From contig NZ_JAKRGA010000002.1 in the NCBI RefSeq assembly GCF_022347785.1, forward strand, positions 1 to 64,000: a stretch of DNA of 64,000 nt. Direction: 5' to 3'. The first letter of the stretch is position 1; every line of letters starts with the position of its first letter. Shown one piece after another: positions 20,189-28,378 of the stretch. A program made the translations under genes and the position numbers. Origin of the DNA: Psychrobium sp. MM17-31 (lineage in GTDB: Bacteria > Pseudomonadota > Gammaproteobacteria > Enterobacterales > Psychrobiaceae). A model generated the notes under the pieces. The model did not search any database. It worked only from the letters and a program-made list of their open reading frames with translations, and was not told the DNA's origin.

Positions 20189-20464
20189 TTAATCGTCCTT
20201 ACCGATCACGTGTACTTGCATCAGCTCACCGGCATACTCAACTTCATCTAAATGATAAACTTTCTTGCGTTTACGGGTTTCCACTAGACCGTTAAGCATT
20301 ACCTCGCCATTAGCAATACGAATTTTCGCTTCGCCACCACCTTCGACTAGGTTTTCGATTTTTAAGATTTTATACAGCTCAATGGGCTCTTCACGTACTT
20401 CCACAACAGTGGCGTGGGGAGCTTGAACTTCAATTTTAGGCTTTTTTCTGCGGCCAATAACCAT
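20189..20464 (-). CDS. YbcJ-like S4-domain RNA-binding protein
   Basis: A 91-residue protein with a single S4 fold (about 28-86: LYKILKIENLVEGGGEAKIRIANGEVMLNG, then ETRKRKKV). This is the YbcJ-type stand-alone S4 domain. It probably binds structured RNA; no partner is evident. It is followed by ybaN on the same strand. Confidence 0.85.
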   Translation of the reverse strand: MVIGRRKKPKIEVQAPHATVVEVREEPIELYKILKIENLVEGGGEAKIRIANGEVMLNGLVETRKRKKVYHLDEVEYAGELMQVHVIGKDD

Positions 20465-20525
20465 GCCGATCTCTCTTACATGAAATAGTGGCCGCTAGGA
20501 TAACGATTTTCGAGGCGTTTGTAAC

Positions 20526-21638
20526 TTATAACGTGAAGAAATTCGTCATCACTTTATACAGCTCTGTGCCTTGATTCACACTCGCCGAGGCAAAATGTAA
20601 TACTGGGATGCAAGGCTCAGGCGCTCTCACTTGAGTCACGCAACGTTCGTCGCCATAACGTTCGATATTTAACATTTGTACCAAAGGCTCGCCTTCTTCA
20701 AGGACTTCGCCAAAAGGTGCTAAATATTCAACCAAGCCGCTTTGCGGAGCATAAAATGCCCGATAATCCTTAAGCATACAAGCATAGCGAGTCATTTGCT
20801 TTGGTTGAAATATTGATGAATCAATAGATCCTCTTGCCTGTAAGTAGCTCAGTACGCTATCGGAGTCTTCCTTTGCCGCATCAAGAGAAAGCCATTCTTG
20901 AGAGCCGAGTTCAAGAGTAAAGGCATCCACCATCACATCAATCTCCCGCCCCTGTGCTTGATAGGCTTGTTGCAACTGCCACCAAGGACAAAAGCTCGCT
21001 TCATCCATCGCGCCATCAAAATCACTAGGAATAAACAGCACATGGGGAATATCAAATAATGTCGCTCTATCTTTTGCGTATTCAGGACAGTACAAATGGC
21101 GTGAAGATATCGGTCCCGTATGCAAATCCAATACAATATCAGCATCAAACGCCATACGTTGTAACTGAGCACAGAGCAGCTGACAGGTTTTCGCACCATA
21201 AGGGTTATTGAGTTTACTTAATTCCAAGTCTTCAATAATTGCGCGACGAAACTCAGATTTGATTTCGTCGCTGCTCAGATCTGGATTGGCCTTAGCAAAC
21301 TCGACTGGCAACTGAGCATTAAAGTGATAACCGCGATTCCAATTCTCGCCAGTAATAGGATCGAAACGGCCTAGGGTAAACTCTCCGCTTTTTTGATTGC
21401 TACCAATAGGGTTTGCCAAAGGAACTAAGGTAATATCCCCCAAGCAAGTTAGCGATTTAAGTTGTTCTAATAATTGGTAGATTACTGCATTGCCTTGTAC
21501 TTCAGCGCCATGCATATTCGCTTGGATATACACGTTAGGGCCATTGCCCTGCCCGCGAATTTTATACACAGGAACCGATAGTGCTTGGCCATTTGCCACC
21601 ACGGCAACCTCTAGTGATGAACGCTCAATCGTTGTCAT
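20526..21638 (-). CDS. M14-family deacylase (succinylglutamate desuccinylase/aspartoacylase type) in the lysine operon
   Basis: A 370-residue zinc hydrolase of the AstE/aspartoacylase group. Metal ligands: His43 and Glu46 (NMHGAEVQGN) and His173 (DLHTGP). A likely catalytic Glu is at 243 (TLELGS). Family members cleave N-acyl groups from amino acids. It is the last gene of the riboswitch-led operon after dapD, so I infer that it may remove succinate from N-succinyl-LL-diaminopimelate, the DapE step; this is unproven. ATG 21638 has GAGAG just upstream; an in-frame ATG at 21650 is possible. The next gene upstream ends 5-17 bp away. Confidence 0.82.
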   Translation of the reverse strand: MTTIERSSLEVAVVANGQALSVPVYKIRGQGNGPNVYIQANMHGAEVQGNAVIYQLLEQLKSLTCLGDITLVPLANPIGSNQKSGEFTLGRFDPITGENWNRGYHFNAQLPVEFAKANPDLSSDEIKSEFRRAIIEDLELSKLNNPYGAKTCQLLCAQLQRMAFDADIVLDLHTGPISSRHLYCPEYAKDRATLFDIPHVLFIPSDFDGAMDEASFCPWWQLQQAYQAQGREIDVMVDAFTLELGSQEWLSLDAAKEDSDSVLSYLQARGSIDSSIFQPKQMTRYACMLKDYRAFYAPQSGLVEYLAPFGEVLEEGEPLVQMLNIERYGDERCVTQVRAPEPCIPVLHFASASVNQGTELYKVMTNFFTL

Positions 21639-21655
21639 CTTTACTCTCATTAAAT

Positions 21656-22867
21656 CTAATACAAATAGCTGGATGCTGGTAATGCCGGACGAATAACACT
21701 GACTTTTCCATTGCTAATAACTACCTCAGCAGGTAATTCATGACACAAGAAAAACGGCATCGACTCGGTAAAACCATAGGCGCCACATTGCGAAAATATC
21801 AAATAATCATCGACAGCTAAATCACTTGGCAAGGCTAACGTACCTAGCTTATCAAGACTGGTACACAGCGGACCATGAATATGGAAAGGCTTTTGCTGTG
21901 CACTTGAACTGCGAAGTAAGGTCACAGGAAAAGGCTGATTAGTGATTGCTGGGCGCAGTAAATGATTAATTCCCCCTTGCATCACCGCCAAGTCTTGCTG
22001 GTAGTTGTGTTTAATATCCACCACGCGATTAACATAATAACCAAACTCAGCCACGGCAAAGCGACCTAGTTCAAGCCATAACTCCTCAACCCCTGCGGTT
22101 CGCTTGATTGCCACCAGCGCCGCTTTCAACGCAGGCCAAGACAAGGTTCGCTCGTCGCCATCATAAGGCACCCCCAAACCGCCACCTAAATCCAATACCT
22201 TAAGTTCAAACCCCAAAGTATCGGCAAGGGCTTTTAATGGCGAGATCATCGCTTGCCACAACGAAATTAATTGCTGCGCCTCAAGCATATTGCCCCATTG
22301 AAAAATATGCAGCCCAATTACATCGATATTGCCATAATCACTTAATTCAATCGCTTGCCATTCAGCAGCACCCAAGCCAAAAGGTGTCAGTTCATTGCCG
22401 CCAAGCGGGTTATCGCTACTTTGCTCAAAACGAAGCTGCACCCGCAATAATACTGAAACTCGCACATCATTTTCTTTGGCTAATTCGTTAATCAACGCCA
22501 GTTGATTAACGCTTTCAGCGACAAAAATGTTTACGCCATTAGTGAGAAAATGCTGTATTTGCGCACGTGATTTCGCTGGCCCAGTATTTAAAATATGGGA
22601 AGGGTTAACGCCTTGCGCCAATACTTGTGTTAGTTCGCCTGAGCTAGCAACATCAAATTGCATCCCCTGCTGTGCTAAGGTTTGAATAACACTCGACAGC
22701 GGATTAGCCTTAACCGCAAACCACAACTTAATATCATCGTTAACCAACTCGCAAATATGCGCCGCTAAACCATCGATATCATAAGCATAGAAAGGCACTT
22801 GTTGAGTTTGCGCAAACTCCTCAATTAATGATTGATATTGCGCAATAAACTGTTGCTGATGACTCAT
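21656..22867 (-). CDS. Fold-III PLP decarboxylase, divergent LysA (diaminopimelate decarboxylase)-type
   Basis: A 403-residue alanine-racemase-fold decarboxylase. PLP Lys53 (FAVKAN), His187 (LHIFQWGN, where canonical LysA has a His-Gly/Ser-Gln motif), the phosphate loop GGGLG at 228-232, Glu266-Leu-Gly-Arg269, the cross-subunit catalytic Cys335 (GPLCTSLD) and Tyr364 (GAY) are all present. Product in context: lysine from meso-diaminopimelate. The altered HIFQWGN motif recalls the exosortase-associated and other atypical group IV decarboxylases, so a different substrate is possible. TAATG overlap with dapD. Confidence 0.83.
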   Translation of the reverse strand: MSHQQQFIAQYQSLIEEFAQTQQVPFYAYDIDGLAAHICELVNDDIKLWFAVKANPLSSVIQTLAQQGMQFDVASSGELTQVLAQGVNPSHILNTGPAKSRAQIQHFLTNGVNIFVAESVNQLALINELAKENDVRVSVLLRVQLRFEQSSDNPLGGNELTPFGLGAAEWQAIELSDYGNIDVIGLHIFQWGNMLEAQQLISLWQAMISPLKALADTLGFELKVLDLGGGLGVPYDGDERTLSWPALKAALVAIKRTAGVEELWLELGRFAVAEFGYYVNRVVDIKHNYQQDLAVMQGGINHLLRPAITNQPFPVTLLRSSSAQQKPFHIHGPLCTSLDKLGTLALPSDLAVDDYLIFSQCGAYGFTESMPFFLCHELPAEVVISNGKVSVIRPALPASSYLY

Positions 22868-23616
22868 TAACGCAGCGCCTGCTCTAACTCTAATGCCGCA
22901 TCGCTTTGACTGTCGCGATATTTAACGATAATCGGACATTGCATCGACAGTCCTTGCTCTTGTCCCCATTGCGAACTTACTGGACGCGTGCCAGGCACCA
23001 CAATAGCGTTCTCAGGAATTGGAGCGCCTTTCTCAAGTAGCCTTTCGTTTACCGCATCATACACAGGAATCGACGCCGACAATGTAACATTCGGGGCCAA
23101 TACCGCGCTTTCTTTAACCACCACGCCTTCAACTAAAATACAGCCAGCCGAGATAAACGCGTTGTCTTCTACCACCACAGGAGACGCACCGATAGGCTCT
23201 AACACACCACCAATTTGTACCCCAGCAGACAAGTGAACATTTTTGCCAATTTGCGCACAAGAGCCGACTAGCGCATGAGAATCAACCATGGTGCCGCTAT
23301 CGACATAAGCACCGATATTAATGTAAGCCGGTGGCATAATAATGACACCCGATGCTACATGGGCGCCGCGGCGTACCGACGAGCCACCAGGCACAAGTCT
23401 GACATTGTCATCGCTGCTAAATTGACGTGGTGCTAAGTTGTCTTTATCAACAAAGCCCGCATAGGCGCCGTCATAACCAACATTTTCACCTGCTTTAAAA
23501 GAAGCTAAAATTGCTTGTTTAACATCGACATTCGCCTGCCAAACACCATTTTCATCTTTGTTTGCACTACGCACTTCGCCACTTTCTAATTGCTCTAAAA
23601 CTACTTGCCAATTCAT
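22867..23616 (-). CDS. dapD: Tetrahydrodipicolinate N-succinyltransferase-like protein
   Basis: A 249-residue left-handed beta-helix acyltransferase that makes N-succinyl-2-amino-6-oxopimelate from tetrahydrodipicolinate and succinyl-CoA. The DapD block VRRGAHVASGVIIMPPAYIN, then GAYVDSGTMVDSHALVGSCAQIGKN, is clear at about 83-125. E. coli DapD has 274 residues; this one is shorter at the N-terminus, leaving open a chromosomal paralogue of the standard form. It lies between dapA (11 bp) and the decarboxylase (TAATG overlap). Confidence 0.88.
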   Translation of the reverse strand: MNWQVVLEQLESGEVRSANKDENGVWQANVDVKQAILASFKAGENVGYDGAYAGFVDKDNLAPRQFSSDDNVRLVPGGSSVRRGAHVASGVIIMPPAYINIGAYVDSGTMVDSHALVGSCAQIGKNVHLSAGVQIGGVLEPIGASPVVVEDNAFISAGCILVEGVVVKESAVLAPNVTLSASIPVYDAVNERLLEKGAPIPENAIVVPGTRPVSSQWGQEQGLSMQCPIIVKYRDSQSDAALELEQALR

Positions 23617-23627
23617 TTCTTAAAACC

Positions 23628-24545
23628 TTAACTATTTACTACATTATTTAACTGAGTTTGATGCCACTGAGAAATTTGATAATGGGCATCGGTAATCGCG
23701 CTGTGATCGCTTAACTCCTCATGAGTTAAAGGCGCTCGCAACAACGGGCTCTTAAGTTGTCCAAGTTGATGCATTAGCACTTTTAACGGAATGGGATTAG
23801 CGACACTAAAGAGACTGTTAATGGCATTACGCCATAAGTTAAATCCGCTGTTTTGCGGCTGTGTTAGACATACTTGCACATATTGCTGTGTCGCTTGTGG
23901 CCACACATTGGCACATACCGATACCAAGCCACTAGCACCCAGTAAGCTAAATTCTGGCATCAACGCATCATCCCCGCTGTATAGCGCGATATTGGGCAGT
24001 GCCTTTTTAAATTCGCTGAATTTAACCGTGCTACCGCTCGCTTCTTTAATCGACCAAAAGTTGGGTTCATCAACTAATTGAGCCAGCGCTTGCGGTGATA
24101 ACTCAACCCCCGTGCGCGATGGCACGTTGTAAATCATGCACGGCTTATCACTTGCTTGTAACAAGGCTCTAAACCATTGGGTTTGTCCTACGGGTCCCGG
24201 CTTTGCATAAAGCGGCGCGGTCAATAGATAGGCATCGATAGGTAATTGATTGCAGGTCTCTATCCACTGGCGCTGCGCAGCCAAGTCAAAACCACCAACA
24301 CCCACCATCAGCGGCGTATTCGGCGCTAGCTCACAAACATACTGAATGACTGACAGTTGCTCGTCTTGTGTTAGGGCTAAACCTTCTCCGGTACTGCCAA
24401 CAAGTAAAATGCCATTGCCTGCACTTATCTGTTGCTCTACTAGAAACTTGAGATTATCAAAGTCAATCACACCTTGTTCAGTAAACGGCGTTACCAGCGC
24501 TGTCCACAAAGCATAATCAGACACATCAAAATTACGCTGACTCAT
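23628..24545 (-). CDS. dapA: 4-hydroxy-tetrahydrodipicolinate synthase
   Basis: A 305-residue TIM-barrel aldolase that condenses pyruvate and aspartate semialdehyde, the first committed lysine step. The Schiff-base residue is Lys167 (SIKEASG), with Tyr139 and Arg144 (YNVPSRTG) and the GSTGE loop at 50-54 (Ser replaces the more usual Thr). The start is ATG 24545, with AGGAG six bases upstream and a TAATG overlap with lysC; an upstream in-frame ATG lies inside lysC. Operon context supports lysine-specific supply. Confidence 0.93.
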   Translation of the reverse strand: MSQRNFDVSDYALWTALVTPFTEQGVIDFDNLKFLVEQQISAGNGILLVGSTGEGLALTQDEQLSVIQYVCELAPNTPLMVGVGGFDLAAQRQWIETCNQLPIDAYLLTAPLYAKPGPVGQTQWFRALLQASDKPCMIYNVPSRTGVELSPQALAQLVDEPNFWSIKEASGSTVKFSEFKKALPNIALYSGDDALMPEFSLLGASGLVSVCANVWPQATQQYVQVCLTQPQNSGFNLWRNAINSLFSVANPIPLKVLMHQLGQLKSPLLRAPLTHEELSDHSAITDAHYQISQWHQTQLNNVVNS

Positions 24546-25945
24546 TAGGCAACTCCTTGTGCATTTTGCTCGAACATCGCGCAATGCAATCTGCTAATGA
24601 CATTTGTCGCCTGCTCACCATCGACTAAGAAACATAAATTATGCGAGCTAGCACCCTGACAAATCATTCGTACATTGACGTCATTGAGGGTTGAAAATAG
24701 ACGTGCACCCACGCCATAGCTGGTGTCAATGGCATTACCAATAAGCGCAACTAATGCTAAGTCTTGCTCGACTTTTACCTGACAGATCGCTTTTAGCTCT
24801 TCAAGCATCAACGGACTTATCTGAGTTTCACCGCTAGAGTTCGACCCCGTATTATCAAGGGTGATAGCGACACTGACCTCTGAAGTGGTTACAAGATCAA
24901 CACTGAGATTGTATTTTGCCAATATGGTAAACACGCGTGCTAGAAAGCCCGGCGCGTGTAACATATCCATGCTAGTTACCGTCAACAGCGTTTGTTCACG
25001 GCGCAGTGCGATAGCACGATAAACGGGCTTCGACTCAGTTTCATTACGCACCAAGGTGCCACCAGCCTGAGGATCACGGGAAGAGCCCACAAACACAGGA
25101 ATATTCTGGCGCATCGCAGGGACTAATGTTGAAGGATGAAGAACCTTGGCACCAAAGGTCGCCATTTCGGCTGCTTCGTTAAAGCTGATTTCATCGAGTG
25201 CATAAGCTTGCGACGTAATCCGCGGGTCTGTGGTGAAAATACCTGTGACATCGGTCCAAATATCGATTTGACTACAACGAGTCGCCTCACCCAAAATAGC
25301 CGCAGAATAATCACTACCGCCACGGCCCAAGGTGGTTGTTTGGCCATGTTCGTCACTGCCAATAAAGCCTTGAGTAACAATTACACCATCATCACCGCAG
25401 CTCTCTAATATAGGCTGTAAGCGCTCAGCTGAAAGCCTGGCGATGATATCTACATCGACAGTAGCTTTACCAAAATCACTCGATGTTCGCATCACATCAC
25501 GTACATCAAACCACTTTGCTTGTGCGCCGCGCTCAATTAATACTTGTGCAAATAACGTCGATGATAGCTGCTCACCGCAACTGAGTAACTCGTCAGTTAA
25601 TTGCGATTTTACTAAGGTAAGATCGGTTTCTAACTCAGCAATAGACGTTGAAATTGTCGCGATTTTTTTCAGCAACGCGTCGATCTGACTGCGCACAGTA
25701 TCGGATAACGTTAAATGACCAATGATATTTGATTGAATATCGCTGATTTTGGCAATAGCACTTGTGCGCTGCGCAGCGTCTAGATTGCCTTTACTCAATT
25801 CGACAAGAAGATTTGTCACGCCTGAACTTGCGCTAACGACCACTAACTTTGTAGCTTTCGACGCCAACACTATATCGGCACAACGAGTCATTGCTTCAAA
25901 GTTAGCTAAACTGGTTCCGCCAAATTTGGCGACTTTGTAACTCAT
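24545..25945 (-). CDS. lysC: Aspartate kinase, lysine-sensitive LysC type
   Basis: A 466-residue monofunctional aspartokinase that phosphorylates Asp at the head of the lysine/threonine/methionine pathway. The kinase domain starts with KVAKFGGTS (residues 4-12) and has GRGGSDYSAAI near 220. Two C-terminal ACT domains (about 310-460) provide feedback control. Length matches E. coli LysC (449). The start is ATG 25945, with CGGAG seven bases upstream. It is preceded by a 300-nt leader with a lysine riboswitch, so lysine should repress expression as well as inhibit the enzyme. Confidence 0.93.
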   Translation of the reverse strand: MSYKVAKFGGTSLANFEAMTRCADIVLASKATKLVVVSASSGVTNLLVELSKGNLDAAQRTSAIAKISDIQSNIIGHLTLSDTVRSQIDALLKKIATISTSIAELETDLTLVKSQLTDELLSCGEQLSSTLFAQVLIERGAQAKWFDVRDVMRTSSDFGKATVDVDIIARLSAERLQPILESCGDDGVIVTQGFIGSDEHGQTTTLGRGGSDYSAAILGEATRCSQIDIWTDVTGIFTTDPRITSQAYALDEISFNEAAEMATFGAKVLHPSTLVPAMRQNIPVFVGSSRDPQAGGTLVRNETESKPVYRAIALRREQTLLTVTSMDMLHAPGFLARVFTILAKYNLSVDLVTTSEVSVAITLDNTGSNSSGETQISPLMLEELKAICQVKVEQDLALVALIGNAIDTSYGVGARLFSTLNDVNVRMICQGASSHNLCFLVDGEQATNVISRLHCAMFEQNAQGVA

Positions 25946-25947
25946 AA

Positions 25948-26071
25948 TAAACTCCGTTAATACCAATTTGATTTAATAAGTGATCAATTTAGACCGTGAA
26001 AAATGATCAAGAATTTAATGTAATTGGTATAAAATTAATTAATTGATGAAAAATTAAATAAACGGGGTTTA
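25948..26071 (-). promoter_or_regulatory. Possible SD/anti-SD pair in the lysC leader
   Basis: The lysC ribosome-binding region (minus strand TAACGGAGTTTA, 25948-25959) is complementary at 10 or 11 of 12 positions to TAAACCCCGTTT (26060-26071) further up the same leader. The 71-bp inverted repeat between them could bring them together. This would let the riboswitch act on translation initiation, as in E. coli lysC. Inference from complementarity only. Confidence 0.4.
25960..26030. repeat. 71-bp inverted-repeat (MITE-like) element in the lysC leader
   Basis: The ends ATACCAATT and AATTGGTAT are perfect 9-bp inverted repeats, and the arms stay imperfectly complementary inward to TGATCA on both sides. 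The element sits between the riboswitch and lysC. Short AT-rich elements with TACCAATT ends are typical of dispersed repeats in Alteromonadales, but only one copy is in this window, so dispersal cannot be shown here. Confidence 0.55.
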
Positions 26072-26166
26072 TGGCCAGCACTAACGCAGGAGGCAAACTT
26101 GCCTAACCAAAAACGAATGCTTAGCCAGCACGAGTTAAAATTTAAAATGTAAGGATTTAACATGTA

Positions 26167-26193
26167 TCTCTCGAACTGCTGTTAGTTCGGAGA
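26167..26193 (-). promoter_or_regulatory. Hairpin downstream of the lysine riboswitch
   Basis: On the minus strand, TCTCCGAACT and AGTTCGAGAGA pair across AACAGC with one bulged A. It lies between aptamer and lysC and may belong to the expression platform. No U-tract follows, so transcription termination is not indicated here. Confidence 0.4.
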
Positions 26194-26246
26194 ACTCAAG
26201 GAATTTGACAAACCGCGACTGTAAAAAGCCACGGTTTATACAAAGA

Positions 26247-26419
26247 CCAGAAGCTCTCCACCAATAAAATTAGGTGACAGTCACTAAGGATTCAGCCTTA
26301 ATGCCCGAAACAACTATTGTCCAAATCAATAATCGTCTCTCGGCGCTAGACCCCATCACTACACATCACAAAGGTTTGGACCTCTAAATGTAGCTACCTG
26401 GCTAACGCTCCTCTTCTGG
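26247..26419 (-). promoter_or_regulatory. Lysine riboswitch (L-box) aptamer
   Basis: On the minus strand the P1 helix is CCAGAAG (26413-26419) with CTTCTGG (26247-26253). Between them, in order and like the E. coli lysC leader, are GAGGAGCG, AGCCAGGTAGC, GCGCCGAGAG, GGCTGAATCC, GTGACTGTCACC and GGTGGAGAGC. The length of about 173 nt fits the class. It lies 300 nt upstream of lysC and should turn the lysC-dapA-dapD-decarboxylase-deacylase operon down when lysine is plentiful. No poly-U terminator follows, so control may be translational. Confidence 0.92.
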
Positions 26420-26629
26420 CCTTTCTTCGCGCCGTTTTTTGAACCACGCGGAAAAAGAAAGGTTGCGGGCATTTAACCACCACAAGACACACTTCGTCAA
26501 CCGCTTATTTATGTCATTTGACTATTGGCTAATACGAAAAAGACTTATCGAGGATTGGGGAATAATTTTGATGGTGCTATGCTCTGACCTATCTTTTTCA
26601 AATAACGCTTTGTGTAATAACGCCAAATC

Positions 26630-28078
26630 ATGCTAACCATTAATCAAATTTCACTCCCTTTAGAAAACGATCAAAGCCTCGAGATCAGTCACTTAACTCT
26701 CGACACTGCGACATCGCTGTTAATTTGTGGCGACAACGCCTGCGGAAAGTCACTATTGGGCCGCCTTATCCACGGCGACATACCTATTGAATTTAGTGAT
26801 AAAGGCGTGATTAACATCGATAAACCGCAACAAACTGAGCTGGTGAGTTTTGATGTTGAAGAAACAATATTGGCGGTGGACAGATATTTTGATGACAGTG
26901 AAAACGTTGAAGGAGGTATAGATTGGGGGCGCACTGCAGGCGAACTTATCGGCGACAGTCAGTATTCACATAGTATCATTGAAAGTTTGGGGATTAGCCA
27001 CTTAATCGACAAGCCCTTTAAGGTGCTTTCGACGGGACAAGTACGTAAGGTACTGCTCGCAAGAGCCATTGCTGCTCAGCCACAGTTATTGATCCTTGAT
27101 GAGCCCTATGCGGGCCTAGACATCGCTTCACAACAGCTATTGTCACAGACGCTGACTCAACTCATTGATAATGGCCAGCGCATTATCATTATCGATTTTT
27201 ATCACAACGAACTGCCTAAAAACCTCGACAAAGTTCTCTTAATGGATAAAGGAAAGCTCGCCATTTTCGGTGATAAAGATGATGTATTAAACAGCGGACT
27301 ATGGCACAAACACAATACTATTGACGTCAATTTGCCCCATCACCTCCCCGATTGTCATCTCTACGATCACTTAGATCCACAACAAGCATTTGCGTCATTA
27401 AAAAATGTCAGAGTGAGTTTCGAGGACAACACAGTTTTTGAAAACCTCGATTGGCAATTTAAACCTGGACAACATTGGCGTTTAGTGGGACCAAATGGTT
27501 GCGGTAAATCAACATTATTAAGCCTTATCAATGGCGATAGCCCCAAAGCCTACGGGCAAGATATCACGCTATTTGGTCGCAAACGCGGCAGTGGAGAAAC
27601 CATTTGGGATATTAAACGCCACTACGGAGTTGTAAGCGCCCAATTTCATCGCGATTATCGCGCGAGTACCAGTGTGTTAGGCGCGATAGTGTCAGGCTTT
27701 TTTGACACTATCGGCTTGTATGACACGCCAAGTGATACGCAAATAGACATCGCTAAGCAATGGCTTGAACTGCTTGGTCTCAGCGCACTTGAAAAACAAC
27801 CTTTTTCACAGTTATCTTATGGAGAGCAGCGCTTAGTATTGATCGCCCGAGCTGTGGTAAAGCTACCACTCATTTTGATTTTGGACGAACCTTGTCTTGG
27901 ACTTGATAATCAGCACCGAGCGCAGGTATTAGCCTTGGTTGATTACATTACGCGACACAGTAATACGCATGTGTTATTTGTAAGCCATGATAGTCGAGAT
28001 AAGTTAGCTTGTTTAACTCACCAGCTGGAGTTTGTTGAAAGCGACAACGGTTATGAGATAAAGCAATATGCTTTTTAA
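26630..28078 (+). CDS. modF: ModF-like twin ABC ATP-binding protein
   Basis: A 482-residue cytoplasmic protein with two ABC ATPase domains and no membrane segment. The first Walker A is GDNACGKS (34-41), with signature LSTGQ and Walker B LLILDEP. The second has GPNGCGKST, LSYGEQ and LILILDEPCLGLD. A FDVEETILAVDRYFDD block and length match E. coli ModF (490 aa), found near molybdate transport genes and once called a photorepair protein. No modABC is nearby here, so the role is uncertain. It is divergent from lysC. Confidence 0.82.
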   Translation: MLTINQISLPLENDQSLEISHLTLDTATSLLICGDNACGKSLLGRLIHGDIPIEFSDKGVINIDKPQQTELVSFDVEETILAVDRYFDDSENVEGGIDWGRTAGELIGDSQYSHSIIESLGISHLIDKPFKVLSTGQVRKVLLARAIAAQPQLLILDEPYAGLDIASQQLLSQTLTQLIDNGQRIIIIDFYHNELPKNLDKVLLMDKGKLAIFGDKDDVLNSGLWHKHNTIDVNLPHHLPDCHLYDHLDPQQAFASLKNVRVSFEDNTVFENLDWQFKPGQHWRLVGPNGCGKSTLLSLINGDSPKAYGQDITLFGRKRGSGETIWDIKRHYGVVSAQFHRDYRASTSVLGAIVSGFFDTIGLYDTPSDTQIDIAKQWLELLGLSALEKQPFSQLSYGEQRLVLIARAVVKLPLILILDEPCLGLDNQHRAQVLALVDYITRHSNTHVLFVSHDSRDKLACLTHQLEFVESDNGYEIKQYAF

Positions 28079-28126
28079 AAATAGCCTTTAAAAGGTAAAA
28101 GTCTTTAAATTGATGGAGGTTGCAGC

Positions 28127-28327
28127 ATGAATGACAAGTCCCCCAACTTTTGGCAAGTGTTTGTTAGCGTGTGTGCAGCTATGTTTGGCGTGCAAAATGA
28201 CAACAATCGTATCAGAGACTTTTCCAATGGCAACTTCATTTACTTTGCGATTGTGGGGGTTGTTTTAGTGACTCTTTTCGTGCTGGCACTCATCTTTTTA
28301 GTTCAGCTCGTGTTGCCAGCTAATTAA
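28127..28327 (+). CDS. DUF2970 small membrane protein
   Basis: A 66-residue protein: a WQVFVSVCAAMFGVQNDNNRIRDF stretch typical of DUF2970, then one strong transmembrane helix (about 36-62). A GGAGG ribosome binding site precedes the ATG. DUF2970 genes commonly flank terminal-oxidase clusters in this group, and here it is convergent with the SCO gene at the cluster's end. Its role is unknown; an oxidase accessory role is plausible. Confidence 0.83.
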   Translation: MNDKSPNFWQVFVSVCAAMFGVQNDNNRIRDFSNGNFIYFAIVGVVLVTLFVLALIFLVQLVLPAN

Positions 28328-28349
28328 CCCGTGTTCAGGTTAATTAGCT
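28318..28349. terminator. 12-bp perfect stem between the DUF2970 and SCO genes
   Basis: AGCTAATTAACC (28318-28329) pairs with GGTTAATTAGCT (28338-28349) around CGTGTTCA. The left arm contains the DUF2970 stop codon. It lies between convergent genes, but no clear T-tract follows on either strand, so it may mainly protect 3' ends. Confidence 0.5.
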
Positions 28350-28378
28350 ACCTTAAAAATGACTTAAATGAAAATCAC

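Noticed and set aside
26072..26107. Short plus-strand frame ATG...TAA encoding an 11-residue peptide in the lysC leader, with a repeated GCCAGCAC
   Set aside because: It is antisense to the leader, has no SD and no lysine codon run except one, so it is not a leader peptide; the 8-bp repeat is too short to weigh.
26439..26636. 65-codon open frame upstream of the ModF-like gene
   Set aside because: No ribosome binding site and no recognisable family. It lies in the promoter side of the lysine riboswitch and its composition is ordinary intergenic.
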